DNA from: Paractinoplanes toevensis
GTDB taxonomy: Bacteria; Actinomycetota; Actinomycetes; Mycobacteriales; Micromonosporaceae
DNA: 64,000 nucleotides
Direction: 5' to 3'
NCBI RefSeq assembly: GCF_018332695.1
Contig: NZ_BOQN01000070.1
Location: 1-64,000 of the forward strand
The notes under the pieces are model-generated. The model was not told where the DNA came from. It searched no databases and saw only the letters and a list, made by a program, of their open reading frames with translations. The translations under genes were made by a program, and so were the position numbers. Positions 33,881 to 44,447 of this stretch are shown one piece after another. Within the stretch, counting starts at the first letter, position 1; every line of letters starts with the position of its first letter.

Positions 33881-34888
33881 ATGACCCGGACCGGAGTGTC
33901 TCGGCGGTCACGCCACACCCGTACCTCGGCCCTCCTTGCCGCCCGGACCGACGACGAGCTGTCGGCGCTGGTCCGGGGCGCGCCGGTCGAAGCCGTGGGC
34001 GTCGGGGGCGGTTCCGCGGTGCTCGATGCCGGCGGTGTGCCGGTGTTCGCCAAGCGGATCCCGATGACCGGCCGGGAGCTGGCTCATCCGCGCAGCACGG
34101 CCAACCTGTTCGGCCTGCCTCCCTTCTGCCAGTACGGCATGTTCCGCCTCGCCGGTCCGGGCTTCGGCGGCTGGCGCGAGCTGGCGGCGAACCTGATCGT
34201 CACCGAGGGCGTCCTGGCCGGTGAGGCGCAGTCGTTCCCGCTGCTCTACCACTGGCGCGTGCTTCCCGGCCGCCCGGCAATCGCACCTGAGCACCGGGAC
34301 GTCGACGCCGTCGTCGCCCAGTTCGGCGGCGACCGGGCCGTGCGCATCCGCCTCGAGGAGTTGGCCGCCGCGACCTTCAGCCTCGTCCTGTTTCTCGAGT
34401 ACGTCCCGTATCCGCTCTTCGACCGGCCGAACGACCCCGAGACGCTGGAGCGGCAGTTGTTCGAGATCGTGGCGTTCCTGGCCGGCCGCGAGCTGCTGCA
34501 CATGGACGGGCACTTCGGCAACATCCGGACCGACGGCGAACGGATCTACCTGGGCGACTTCGGGCTGGCCACCTCACCCCGGTTCGACCTGTCGCCCGCC
34601 GAGCGCGACTTCGTCGCCCGGCACGCCGGCCACGACGCCGACTACGCGGCCATGCGCCTGGCGAACTGGCTGGCCACCGCGGTTTGCGGGGTGCCGGTGC
34701 CGGCCACCGGAGGTCCGGTCGCCCGCAACGCGTACGTTCGCCGGTGCGCAACCGCCGGTGTTCCGCCGGACGTGCCGGCGGCGGTGGCGGCGATCCTGAC
34801 CCGGCACGCTCCCGCCGCGGCGCGGATGAACGACCTGTGCTGGCGCCATTTCGACGGCGACATCCACGCCGAATATCCGGGCTCGTAG
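33881..34888 (+). CDS. Protein-kinase-fold protein (phosphotransferase-like)
   Basis: The protein has 335 residues. The C-terminal half shows the kinase/phosphotransferase catalytic pattern: H-M-D-G-H-F-G-N (HxDxxxxN, catalytic loop) followed by YLGDFGLA (DFG). The N-terminal half has GVGGGSAVLDAGGVPVFAKRIPM, which may be the glycine loop and ATP lysine. The target is unknown; actinobacterial homologues are usually just called serine/threonine kinases. I chose ATG 33881 with GGAGAGG 8 bases upstream; ATG 33845 is possible. Confidence 0.78.
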   Translation: MTRTGVSRRSRHTRTSALLAARTDDELSALVRGAPVEAVGVGGGSAVLDAGGVPVFAKRIPMTGRELAHPRSTANLFGLPPFCQYGMFRLAGPGFGGWRELAANLIVTEGVLAGEAQSFPLLYHWRVLPGRPAIAPEHRDVDAVVAQFGGDRAVRIRLEELAAATFSLVLFLEYVPYPLFDRPNDPETLERQLFEIVAFLAGRELLHMDGHFGNIRTDGERIYLGDFGLATSPRFDLSPAERDFVARHAGHDADYAAMRLANWLATAVCGVPVPATGGPVARNAYVRRCATAGVPPDVPAAVAAILTRHAPAAARMNDLCWRHFDGDIHAEYPGS

Positions 34889-35035
34889 GTCAGCGGGCGC
34901 GCATCCGGTTGTTGCGAGCGTCGTGGGTGAGTTCAGCCAGGCCGAGCTCCTCCAGCAGGGGAGAAGGTACATGCCGAACCGGCCGCGCCCCAGGCGTCGG
35001 TGGTCGGCTTGTTCTCGTCGGCGGCCCCTAGTTGC
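34889..35035 (-). pseudogene. Decayed gene remnant (C-terminal fragment, frameshifted)
   Basis: On the minus strand, one frame ends with LLEELGLAELTHDARNNRMRAR and a stop near 34889, a well-formed protein C-terminus. Upstream the natural continuation (GRFGMYLLP) lies in a second frame, and another plausible piece (EQLGAADENKPTTDAWG) lies in a third. Two frame changes within about 150 bases suggest an eroded gene squeezed between the kinase-fold gene and the Uma2 pair. I do not recognise the family. Confidence 0.35.
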
Positions 35036-35587
35036 TCAGGGGTCGACGAGATCATTGGTGCGGATGTCGATCGGGAAGGGGACGTCCGACGTGAGGGTCT
35101 CGCCGTGCTTCGCGACCGCATGTTCGATGTAGTGGTCCCCGTCGAGCCGCAGCAGCCGGAGGGTGACCGCCTCGAAATCGGTGAAGTCCGGCTCGACGAG
35201 CAGGTACCACGGGATTCGCGCCTCGGCGTAGAAGAGCCGTTTCTGTCCGCGATCGGTAGCCGCGTTGCTCGGTGAAGTCACCTCGACGACCAGGACGGTC
35301 TCCGAGGGGTGGACGATTTTGGTGGCCCAGGGCTGCCTTCCCAGCGTGAGATCAGGAATGACAATTCGATCGGTGGCGAGCCGGAGGTTCGGCTCGGAGG
35401 CCCACCGAAGTCCCGCTTCGCGCGCCGCGACGGCGGTGGCGGTGACGAGGAGCAGCGCTATCCCGTTGTGAGCGGTGTTCGGCGATGGTCTTACCCGCAG
35501 CGCCCCGTCGATGAGCTCGACCCGGCCGTTGGTTTCACCCATCGCCCAGTATCCGGCTTCACCGGACCAGTGGGCGCGCGTCAGCAC
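35036..35587 (-). CDS. Uma2-family endonuclease-like protein, copy 1
   Basis: The 183-residue protein is of the Uma2/DUF820 restriction-endonuclease fold: VELIDGALRVRPSPNTAHN, then IPDLTLGRQP, VLVVEVTSPSNAATDRGQKRLFYAEARIPWYLLVEPDF. The pattern E...PD...ExxS...K is kept. The start GTG 35587 overlaps the stop of the other Uma2 gene (GTGCTGA). Uma2 proteins are often multi-copy in actinomycetes and their role is unsettled. Confidence 0.85.
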   Translation of the reverse strand: MLTRAHWSGEAGYWAMGETNGRVELIDGALRVRPSPNTAHNGIALLLVTATAVAAREAGLRWASEPNLRLATDRIVIPDLTLGRQPWATKIVHPSETVLVVEVTSPSNAATDRGQKRLFYAEARIPWYLLVEPDFTDFEAVTLRLLRLDGDHYIEHAVAKHGETLTSDVPFPIDIRTNDLVDP

Positions 35588-36174
35588 TGGTCCGCCAGAG
35601 GGCCGGGCTGGAGCAGGTCGGTCGTGTTGATCGCGAACGGGAAGGGGGCGTCGGACTTCAGTGTCTGGCCGAACTTCGCCGCGGCGTCCTTGACGTAGTG
35701 GTCGCCCGCGAGGCGGTGGAGCCGGAGCGACACCGACAGGTCGGAAAAGTCGGTTTCGACCAGGAGGTACCACTCGATTCCGGCCGCGGCGTAGAGGTGG
35801 GGCTTGAACGTCCGGTCGGCGACGGCGGAGCCGGGTGCGGTGACCTCGCCGATCAGGGGGATATCAGCGGCGTCGGTGACGAGGCGGGGCCGGTTGTCGG
35901 CCTTGGACACCACGAAGTCCGGATTCAGGATCGTATCGGGGGCGAGGCGAACATTGATCTGACGCACGGCGTCGAACCCGGTGTTCTCCGCGCCTGACCT
36001 GAGAGCCGTGACGACTCGGCTGACCACTTCCTGGTGGAGAGTGTTGTGGGGGGAGGGGCTGACCCAGAGAGCGCCGCGGACCAGCTCCACCAGGCTCGTG
36101 GTCTCGTCGAGGGCCAGGTATTCCTCTTCGGTCCAGGGTGGAACGTGGTCGAAGACAGGGTGGTTGAAAGTCAC
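35581..36174 (-). CDS. Uma2-family endonuclease-like protein, copy 2
   Basis: The 197-residue protein has the same fold as its neighbour (WTEEEYLALDETTSLVELVRGALWVSPSPHNTLHQ, LNPDFVV, GEVTAPGSAVADRTFKPHLYAAAGIEWYLLVETDF). In copy 2 the usual VVEVxSPS is GEVTAPGS, so the active-site loop is altered. GTG 36174 has no Shine-Dalgarno sequence and lies about 7 bases after a -10-like GACACT, so it is probably leaderless. The tandem pair may form a heterodimer. Confidence 0.82.
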   Translation of the reverse strand: MTFNHPVFDHVPPWTEEEYLALDETTSLVELVRGALWVSPSPHNTLHQEVVSRVVTALRSGAENTGFDAVRQINVRLAPDTILNPDFVVSKADNRPRLVTDAADIPLIGEVTAPGSAVADRTFKPHLYAAAGIEWYLLVETDFSDLSVSLRLHRLAGDHYVKDAAAKFGQTLKSDAPFPFAINTTDLLQPGPLADQC

Positions 36175-36180
36175 GCGCCA

Positions 36181-36210
36181 AGTGTCGCGCGACCAGTTGT
36201 CGTATGTCAA
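36181..36210 (-). promoter_or_regulatory. Promoter for a leaderless Uma2 transcript
   Basis: Minus strand: TTGACA (36210-36205), 18-base spacer, GACACT (36186-36181). The expected start point falls on the GTG at 36174. The -35 overlaps the mocR stop codon. Confidence 0.5.
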
Positions 36211-37535
36211 CGTGGCACGGATAAAGTGGGGGAGCGGGCGGCGGCGGCCAGCTGGGCGGCTATCGCGGCGTGGTCGGCGGCTATCAGGCCGGCCGTTATC
36301 CGCAGGTGGGGTGGGCCGCCCGCCGGCAGGAAGGCGGATCCGGCGGCCGCGGCTATGCCCGCGCTGGCCAGGGTGATCAGGGCGGACTGCTCGTCGGCCA
36401 CCGGGAGCCAGAGGTTCAGGCCGTCGCCGGCCGGCAGGTCGATGCCGGCCGCTCGCAGGCCCTCGACGACCAGGGCGCGGCGGCGGGCGTACTCCTCGCG
36501 GGCCCGGCCGACAGCGGCCACCGACGGCCCGTCGGTGAGCAGCTCGAGCAGTAGGTGTTGCAGCAGGCGGCTGGTCCAGCCCTGGCCCAGCAGACGGCGT
36601 TCCAGGACCGGGTCGAGGACCGAGGACGGGCCGCCGACCGCGGCCAGGCGCAGGTCGGGGCCGTGCGACTTGGAGAAGCTGCGGACGTGGATGGTCTGCC
36701 GGGGCAGGTGGGCGCCCAGCGAGAACAGCGGGCGGGAGGACACGTCGGCGTTCGAGTCGTCTTCCACGGCGTACAGCTGAGGGTTGCGGGCCAGCACCTC
36801 GGCGAGCCGGGCGGCCCGCTCGCCGGACCACGACGCGCCCGTGGGGTTCAGGGCCCGCGGCTGCAGGAAGACCGCGGTGGGGCGGGTGGACAGGGCGGCC
36901 GACAGGCGGGACGGCAGCATGCCCTCGTCGTCGGTGTCGACGCCGACCGGCTCGACGCCGAGCGCTTCGAGGAGATCCAGCAGCGGGGGGAAGCACGGAT
37001 TTTCCACGATCGCGCGGTCACCGAGGCGTAACAAAGCCGAGGCAATCTGGTCTATCGCGTCCATCGCGCCGTCGAAGACGGCCAGGCGTTCGGGTGGGAA
37101 CGGCCACGTCGATCGCAGCAGCGACGCCAGCGAGGGGAGGACCGGCTCGTCCAGGTAACTGGTGGGCGCGGGGGACAGGCCGGCCAGGGCCGGCAACTTC
37201 GGAAGGAGCGCAGGATCCGGTACGCCGGTGGAAAGGTCCAGCGTGAAGCCGGTCCGGCCGCGTAGCGCCGCGCGGTAGCGCCCCGGGCCGCTGGTGCGCG
37301 ATTCGGCGATGACCGTGCCGCGGCGCCCGTCGGTCTGGATAGTTCCGGCCCGGCGCAGCAGTTGCCAGGCCGCACTGACCGTGGTGGGAGAGAGGTGCAG
37401 CTCGGCGGCCACGGCACGGACCGGGGGAAGCTTGGCTCCCGGCTCCAGAGTGCCCTCGCCGACGGCCCGGCCCACCGCCTCGGCCAGCCCCCGGGCGGAT
37501 AGATCGGTGAGGTTGGATCGGACGGCCTCGAGCAT
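36207..37535 (-). CDS. MocR-type regulator (GntR HTH fused to PLP aminotransferase domain)
   Basis: The protein has about 440 residues. The N-terminal GntR winged helix (LEPGAKLPPVRAVAAELHLSPTTVSAAWQLLRRAGTIQTDGRRGT) is followed by a fold-I aminotransferase domain with NPCFPPLLDLLEALG, the PLP lysine in RSFSKSHGPDLRLA and a final LRITAGLI. GabR, the best-known relative, senses GABA with PLP and activates gabT/gabD. It diverges from an aldehyde dehydrogenase / aminotransferase operon, which fits that role. I prefer ATG 37535; ATG 37559 is possible. TACTGT 7 bases before 37535 suggests a leaderless message. Confidence 0.88.
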   Translation of the reverse strand: MLEAVRSNLTDLSARGLAEAVGRAVGEGTLEPGAKLPPVRAVAAELHLSPTTVSAAWQLLRRAGTIQTDGRRGTVIAESRTSGPGRYRAALRGRTGFTLDLSTGVPDPALLPKLPALAGLSPAPTSYLDEPVLPSLASLLRSTWPFPPERLAVFDGAMDAIDQIASALLRLGDRAIVENPCFPPLLDLLEALGVEPVGVDTDDEGMLPSRLSAALSTRPTAVFLQPRALNPTGASWSGERAARLAEVLARNPQLYAVEDDSNADVSSRPLFSLGAHLPRQTIHVRSFSKSHGPDLRLAAVGGPSSVLDPVLERRLLGQGWTSRLLQHLLLELLTDGPSVAAVGRAREEYARRRALVVEGLRAAGIDLPAGDGLNLWLPVADEQSALITLASAGIAAAAGSAFLPAGGPPHLRITAGLIAADHAAIAAQLAAAARSPTLSVPR

Positions 37536-37537
37536 TT

Positions 37538-37545
37538 TGTGACAG
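37538..37545 (+). promoter_or_regulatory. TGTGACAG motif, MocR operator candidate 1
   Basis: TGTGACAG lies in the 59-base gap between the mocR and mmsA starts and overlaps the predicted mocR -10. The same octamer forms an inverted pair upstream of the aminobutyraldehyde dehydrogenase gene (40533-40540 and 40566-40573). Confidence 0.45.
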
Positions 37546-37594
37546 TACGTTTTAAGCATTGTTCGGTCTAGGGGTGTTACGTAATCTCGGCCTC

Positions 37595-39082
<1,488 letters not shown>

Positions 39083-39095
39083 AAAGGTACATCTC

Positions 39096-40439
39096 ATGTC
39101 TTCTACCGATGAGAGCGTGCGCGCCGACGACCGCGCCCACGTCTTCCACTCCTGGTCGGCCCAGGGCCTGATCAATCCGCTCCCGATCGCCGGGGCGGAG
39201 GGCAGCTACTTCTGGGACTACGAGGGCAAGCGCTACCTCGACTTCTCGTCGCAGCTCGTCAACATCAACATCGGGCACCAGCACCCGCGGCTGGTCGCGG
39301 CGATCCAGGAGCAGGCCGCCAAGCTGTGCACGATCCAGCCGGCCTTCGCCAACGACAAGCGCGGCGAGGCGGCCCGGCTGATCGCCGAGCTGGCCCCGGG
39401 CAGCCTGAACCAGGTGTTCTTCACCAACGGCGGCGCCGAGGCCAACGAGAACGCGATCCGGATGGCCCGCGGGCACACCGGGCGGCACAAGGTGCTGTCG
39501 ACCTACCGTAGCTACCACGGCTCGACCGCCGCCGCGATCACGGCCACCGGCGATCCGCGCCGCTGGGCCAACGAGCCGGCCGCCGTCGGTGTCGTGCACT
39601 TCTGGGGCCCGTACCCGTATCGGTCGCCGTTCTATGCGCAGAGCCCGGAGCAGGAGACGCAGCGGGCGCTGCGGCACCTGCGGGACACCATCGTCTTCGA
39701 GGGGCCCGGCACCGTCGCCGCGGTGCTGATCGAGACCGTGGTCGGCACCAACGGCATCCTGGTGCCGCCGCCCGGCTACCTGGCCGGCGTGCGGGCGATC
39801 TGCGACGAGTTCGGCATCGTGTTCATCGCCGACGAGGTGATGGCGGGCTTCGGGCGCTGCGGCGAATGGTTCGCGGTCGACCGCTGGGGCGTCACCCCCG
39901 ACCTGATCACCTTCGCCAAGGGGGTCAACTCCGGTTACCTGCCCCTGGGCGGCGTGGTCATCTCCGACGAGATCGCCGAGACGTTCCGGGAGCGGCCGTT
40001 CCCGGGTGGGCTCACCTACTCGGGGCACCCCCTCGCGTGTGCCTCGGCGGTCGCCTCCATCGAGATCTTCAAGGAGGAGGGGATCATCGAGCACGCCCGC
40101 GCGCTGGGCGACGATGTGATCGCTCCCGGCCTGGCCGAGCTGGCCGCGAAGCACCCCAGCGTCGGCGAGGTGCGTGGCCTCGGCGTGTTCTGGGCGATCG
40201 AACTGGTCCGGGACCGCTCGACGAAGGAACCGCTGGTGCCGTTCAACGCCTCCGGTGCGGCCGCGGGGCCGATGAACGAGGTCGCGGCGGCCGCCAAGGA
40301 ACGGGGTCTCTGGCCGTTCACGCACTTCAACCGGGTGCACGTGGTGCCGCCCTGCACGGCCACCGCCGACGAGGTCCGCCAGGGGCTGTCGATCCTCGAC
40401 GAGGCGCTCGACGTGGCCGACCGGTATTACACAGCCTGA
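39096..40439 (+). CDS. Class III aminotransferase (omega-amino acid : pyruvate type)
   Basis: The protein has 447 residues. PLP-site segments include FFTNGGAEANENAIRMAR, ADEVMAGFGR and the Schiff-base lysine in ITFAKGVNSGYLPLGG. The group includes taurine/beta-alanine:pyruvate aminotransferases. It starts 13 bases after mmsA with AAAAAGG upstream, so it should feed MmsA with malonate semialdehyde. The substrate is inferred from this pairing. Confidence 0.88.
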   Translation: MSSTDESVRADDRAHVFHSWSAQGLINPLPIAGAEGSYFWDYEGKRYLDFSSQLVNINIGHQHPRLVAAIQEQAAKLCTIQPAFANDKRGEAARLIAELAPGSLNQVFFTNGGAEANENAIRMARGHTGRHKVLSTYRSYHGSTAAAITATGDPRRWANEPAAVGVVHFWGPYPYRSPFYAQSPEQETQRALRHLRDTIVFEGPGTVAAVLIETVVGTNGILVPPPGYLAGVRAICDEFGIVFIADEVMAGFGRCGEWFAVDRWGVTPDLITFAKGVNSGYLPLGGVVISDEIAETFRERPFPGGLTYSGHPLACASAVASIEIFKEEGIIEHARALGDDVIAPGLAELAAKHPSVGEVRGLGVFWAIELVRDRSTKEPLVPFNASGAAAGPMNEVAAAAKERGLWPFTHFNRVHVVPPCTATADEVRQGLSILDEALDVADRYYTA

Positions 40440-40598
40440 CGCGGGATTGCGTAGCTGCGAGGGGCGGTCAAACGCTGATTCCGTTTCGGTTTTGGAAATT
40501 ACTTCGGATTCCCTTGTCTGAGGGCTTGCGCGTGTGACAGGGTCCTCCACGTCGATCTGTGGGGGCTGTCACAAGCGTCCAACCAGGAGGTCTACTCA
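40440..40598 (+). promoter_or_regulatory. Control region of patD with TGTGACAG inverted pair
   Basis: TGTGACAG (40533-40540) and CTGTCACA (40566-40573) form a perfect 8-base dyad with 25 bases between the arms, ending 25 bases before the GTG. The octamer also lies between mocR and mmsA. It may be the MocR site; MocR/GabR proteins often need two spaced half-sites. Confidence 0.5.
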
Positions 40599-42035
40599 GT
40601 GAGCACCGTTCGGCCAGAGCTGCGGAACTTCGTCGGTGGCGACTACGCCGGCACCGTGGACGGGGCGACGTCGGAGGTCGTCGACCCGAGCACGGGGGAG
40701 ACGTATGCTCTGGCGCCGGTCTCCTCCGCTCACGACGTGGACGCGGCGATGACCTCGGCCGAGGCGGGCTTCGAGCTCTGGCGCGACGCCACCCCGGCCG
40801 AGCGGCAGCGGGCGCTGCTGCGGATCGCCGACGCGGTCGAGGCCCGAGCCGACGAGCTCATCGACGCCGAGTGCCGCAACACCGGCAAGCCGGTCGAGGC
40901 GACCCGGCAGGAGGAGATCGGGCCGATGCTCGACGAGCTGCGCTTCTTCGCCGGCGCGGCCCGCATCCTGGAAGGCAAGAGCGCGGGTGAGTACCTGCGC
41001 GACCACACCTCCTACGTCCGGCGCGAGCCGATCGGCGTGTGCGCGCAGATCACCCCGTGGAACTACCCGATGGTGATGGCCGTCTGGAAGTTCGCGCCGG
41101 CCATCGCGGCCGGCAACTCGGTGGTGCTCAAGCCCTCCGACACCACCCCGGTGAGCACTCTCCTGCTCGCCGAGATCGCCGCCGAGTTCCTGCCGGCCGG
41201 CGTGCTCAACGTGGTCTGCGGCGACCGGGACACCGGCCGGGCCGTTGTCGCCCATCCGGCGCCGCAGCTCGTCTCGATCACCGGCTCCACGCGAGCCGGG
41301 ATGGAGGTCGCCGTGGCGGCGGCGGCCGACCTGAAGAAGGCCCACCTCGAACTGGGTGGGAAGGCGCCGGTGATCGTCTTCGACGACGTCGACATCCAGG
41401 CGACCGCCGAGGCGATCGCCGGCGCCGGCTACTTCAACGCCGGGCAGGACTGCACGGCCGCGACCCGGGTGCTGGTCCACTCGCGGATCGCCGCCGATTT
41501 CACCGCCGCGCTGGCTGCCTCCGCGAAAAACACGAAGGTCGGCGCTCCGTCCGACAAAGACGCGTTTTTCGGGCCGGTCAACAACGCCAATCAGCTGTCC
41601 CGCGTTCAGGGTTTCCTGGAACGTACGCCCGATTATGCGGAAATTGTCGCCGGCGGTAAGCGAATCGGTGACCGAGGTTATTTCCTCGAGCCGACGGTCG
41701 TAGCGGGCCTGAAACAGAACGACGAGATGATCCAGGACGAGGTCTTCGGCCCGGTCATCACGGTGCAGGAGTTCGACACCGAGGAAAAGGCGGTGCGCTG
41801 GGCCAACGACGTCCGCTTCGGCCTCTCCGCCAGCGTCTGGACGCAGAACCACGGCGTCGCGATGCGGGTCTCCCGCCGCCTCGATTTCGGCGCCGTCTGG
41901 ATCAACACGCACCTGCCGTTCGTGTCGGAAATGCCGCACGGCGGCTACGGTCACTCGGGTTACGGCAAGGACCTATCAATGTACGGGTTCGAGGAGTACA
42001 CCCGGATCAAGCACGTTATGAGTTACCTGGGCTGA
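40599..42035 (+). CDS. patD: Gamma-aminobutyraldehyde dehydrogenase
   Basis: The 478-residue NAD-dependent aldehyde dehydrogenase has ITPWNYPMVMAVWKFAPAIAAGNSVVLKPS, HLELGGKAPVIVFDDVD and catalytic cysteine in NAGQDCTAATR. It is closest in pattern to PatD/ProGAB-type dehydrogenases, which oxidise 4-aminobutanal (from putrescine) to GABA. GTG 40599 has CAGGAGG upstream. It lies directly ahead of the polyamine importer genes, which supports the substrate. Confidence 0.88.
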   Translation: MSTVRPELRNFVGGDYAGTVDGATSEVVDPSTGETYALAPVSSAHDVDAAMTSAEAGFELWRDATPAERQRALLRIADAVEARADELIDAECRNTGKPVEATRQEEIGPMLDELRFFAGAARILEGKSAGEYLRDHTSYVRREPIGVCAQITPWNYPMVMAVWKFAPAIAAGNSVVLKPSDTTPVSTLLLAEIAAEFLPAGVLNVVCGDRDTGRAVVAHPAPQLVSITGSTRAGMEVAVAAAADLKKAHLELGGKAPVIVFDDVDIQATAEAIAGAGYFNAGQDCTAATRVLVHSRIAADFTAALAASAKNTKVGAPSDKDAFFGPVNNANQLSRVQGFLERTPDYAEIVAGGKRIGDRGYFLEPTVVAGLKQNDEMIQDEVFGPVITVQEFDTEEKAVRWANDVRFGLSASVWTQNHGVAMRVSRRLDFGAVWINTHLPFVSEMPHGGYGHSGYGKDLSMYGFEEYTRIKHVMSYLG

Positions 42036-42081
42036 GGCCCGTTGTACGTACGTCCCCCCGCGCAAAGAGGTACGACACGAC

Positions 42082-43194
42082 ATGACCACCCCTCAACCCG
42101 CCATCCGGTTCGCGGGCGTCCACAAGAACTACCTGTCGCACGGTGAGTCGGTGCCCGCGGTCAAGCGCATGGACCTGGCGATCGCGCAGGGCGAGTTCTT
42201 CTCGCTGCTCGGCCCGTCCGGCTGCGGCAAGACCACCACCATGCGGATGATCGCCGGGTTCGAGGAGCCGTCCGGCGGCAAGGTCTACCTCGACGGCAAG
42301 GACGTCACCGGTGTCGCGCCGAACAAGCGCGACGTCAACATGGTGTTCCAGTCGTACGCCCTCTTCCCCCACCTGAACACGTACCAGAACGTGGCCTTCG
42401 GTCTCGAGCGCAAGAAGGTCGGCAAGGCCGACATCAAGAAGCGCGTCGGCGAGATGCTCGAGATCGTCTCGCTGACCGGCATGGAGAAGCGCGCGCCCAA
42501 GGAGATGTCCGGCGGCCAGCAGCAGCGCGTCGCCCTGGCCCGGGCACTGGTCAACCACCCCCGCGCGCTGCTGCTCGACGAGCCGCTGGGTGCTCTCGAC
42601 CTCAAGCTGCGCCAGCAGATGCAGATCGAGCTCAAGCGCATCCAGCGCGAGGTCGGCATCACCTTCGTCTACGTCACCCACGACCAGGGTGAGGCGCTGA
42701 CGATGTCGGACCGGATCGCGGTCATGAACGCCGGTGTCATCGAGCAGCTCGGCTCACCGCGGGAGATCTACGAGCGGCCGGCGAGCCGGTTCGTGGCCGG
42801 CTTCATCGGCACGTCGAACCTGGTCGACGGGCACATCGAGCGGTGCGAGAACGGCCTCGCCGTGGTCGCCTACTCCGCGCAGGACCGGGTCGTGGTGCCG
42901 GTCGGCAGCGCGGCCCGGCCCGGCGACAAGATCGAGATCTCGGTGCGCCCGGAGAAGATCGACCTGCACCGCGGGGTGCCGCCGGTGTCCTCCACCGGGG
43001 GAAGTGTTCTTTCCGGTGTTGTCAACGAGGTTGTTTATCACGGAACTTCTACCAACTACACCGTAGCGACGGCTGCGGGCGCGGACTTTACTGTCTTCGA
43101 TCAAAATGCTTCGAACGCCGATGATCTTGCAGATCGCGGCGATCGTGTCTTTCTGACCTGGGCCCCCCAGCACTCATACATGATCGGAGTCTGA
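42082..43194 (+). CDS. potA: Spermidine/putrescine ABC transporter ATP-binding protein
   Basis: The 370-residue ATPase has Walker A GPSGCGKTTT, Q-loop VFQSYALFPHLN, signature MSGGQQQRVALARAL, Walker B LLLDEPLGALD and switch HDQGEALTMSDRI, plus a C-terminal TOBE domain. It is the motor for PotB/PotC. The codons near 43000-43140 are richer in A/T than the rest, but the reading frame is intact. Confidence 0.92.
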   Translation: MTTPQPAIRFAGVHKNYLSHGESVPAVKRMDLAIAQGEFFSLLGPSGCGKTTTMRMIAGFEEPSGGKVYLDGKDVTGVAPNKRDVNMVFQSYALFPHLNTYQNVAFGLERKKVGKADIKKRVGEMLEIVSLTGMEKRAPKEMSGGQQQRVALARALVNHPRALLLDEPLGALDLKLRQQMQIELKRIQREVGITFVYVTHDQGEALTMSDRIAVMNAGVIEQLGSPREIYERPASRFVAGFIGTSNLVDGHIERCENGLAVVAYSAQDRVVVPVGSAARPGDKIEISVRPEKIDLHRGVPPVSSTGGSVLSGVVNEVVYHGTSTNYTVATAAGADFTVFDQNASNADDLADRGDRVFLTWAPQHSYMIGV

Positions 43195-43198
43195 CGAG

Positions 43199-44446
43199 AT
43201 GTCTGCGAATATTTCTGACCCGTCGTTCCTGCGCGGCATGACCCAGCGCCGCTTCGGCCGCCGGGACGCGCTTCGCCTCTCCGGTCTCGCGGGACTCGGT
43301 GCCGCCCTCGCCGCGTGTGGTGTGCAGGGCAAGGGCACCCCGGGCGCCAGCGCCGCCCCGGACGCCGTCGAGAAGTTCTGGGCCGGCAAGGCCCTGACCA
43401 AGCACGTCGACTTCGCCAACTGGCCGCTGTACATGGACCCGAAGAAGCCGGAGCTGAAGAAGTTCACCGCCGAGACCGGCATCTCGGTGAACTACCAGGA
43501 AGTCATCCAGGAGATGGGTCCCTGGTTCGCGAAGGTGCAGCCGCAACTCGCCGCGGGCCAGTCCATCGGGTACGACCTGATGGTCATCACCAACAGCTTC
43601 CAGTTCAGCCAGTTCCGCGACTCCGGCTTCCTGGCTCCGCTCGACCATTCGAAGCTGCCGAACTACACCAAGAACGCGGCCCCCGCGTACGCCAAGGAAG
43701 CCTTCGACCCGGGCAACGTCTACAGCGTGCCGTGGGCGTCCGGGATGACCGGCATCGCGTACGACAAGAAGAAGGTCGGCCGCACCCTGACCAAGCTGGC
43801 CGACCTGTGGGACCCGGCGTTCAAGGGCAAGGTCGGCATGTTCTCCGACACCCAGGAGCTGGGCAACTTCGGCCTGATGGCGCTCGGCATCGACCCGGCC
43901 AAGTCGACCATCGACGACTGGAAGAAGGCGGCCGACCACCTCAAGAAGCAGAAGAGCGACGGCATCGTCCGCAACTACTACGACCAGAGCTACGTCGACG
44001 CGCTGGGCAAGGGCGAGGTCTGGATCACCCAGGCCTGGTCCGGTGACATCTTCCAGAAGAACCTCTCGGACGGTACGGAGTTCGAGTTCTTCGTCCCGGA
44101 AGAGGGCGGCACGATCTGGACCGACAACTTCACGATCCCGATCACCGCGAAGGCCCCGCTCGACGCGATCACGCTGATCGACTACTTCTACAAGGTCGAC
44201 ATCTCCGCCACGCTGGCCGAGTACATCAACTACGTCGCCCCGGTGCCGGCCGCGCAGGAGCAGATCCGCAAGGACGCCGCCAAGCTCTCCGGCGACGACA
44301 AGACGGCGATGCTCGCGATCGCGGACAGCAAGCTGGTGTTCCCGACCGACGCGGAGTACTCGAAGCTGCACTACTACGTGTCCTTCGACACCGCCGAGGA
44401 GCAGCAGAACTACCAGAAGACCTTCGAACCGATCGTGCTGGGCTGA
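43199..44446 (+). CDS. potD: Polyamine-binding lipoprotein (PotD-like)
   Basis: The precursor has 415 residues, with twin arginines (FGRRDALRLSGLAGLGAALAAC) and a LAAC lipobox. It is a family 1 polyamine-binding protein (YSVPWASGMTGIAYDKKKV; LGKGEVWITQAWSGDIF; IWTDNFTIPITAKAP), with acidic and aromatic residues as in PotD/PotF. The ATG follows the potA stop by four bases. Confidence 0.9.
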   Translation: MSANISDPSFLRGMTQRRFGRRDALRLSGLAGLGAALAACGVQGKGTPGASAAPDAVEKFWAGKALTKHVDFANWPLYMDPKKPELKKFTAETGISVNYQEVIQEMGPWFAKVQPQLAAGQSIGYDLMVITNSFQFSQFRDSGFLAPLDHSKLPNYTKNAAPAYAKEAFDPGNVYSVPWASGMTGIAYDKKKVGRTLTKLADLWDPAFKGKVGMFSDTQELGNFGLMALGIDPAKSTIDDWKKAADHLKKQKSDGIVRNYYDQSYVDALGKGEVWITQAWSGDIFQKNLSDGTEFEFFVPEEGGTIWTDNFTIPITAKAPLDAITLIDYFYKVDISATLAEYINYVAPVPAAQEQIRKDAAKLSGDDKTAMLAIADSKLVFPTDAEYSKLHYYVSFDTAEEQQNYQKTFEPIVLG

Positions 44447-44447
44447 T

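Noticed and set aside
36207..36996. Extended Uma2 frame reaching to 36996
   Set aside because: The upstream part is the shadow of mocR on the same strand in another frame; the conserved Uma2 sequence begins at about 36174.
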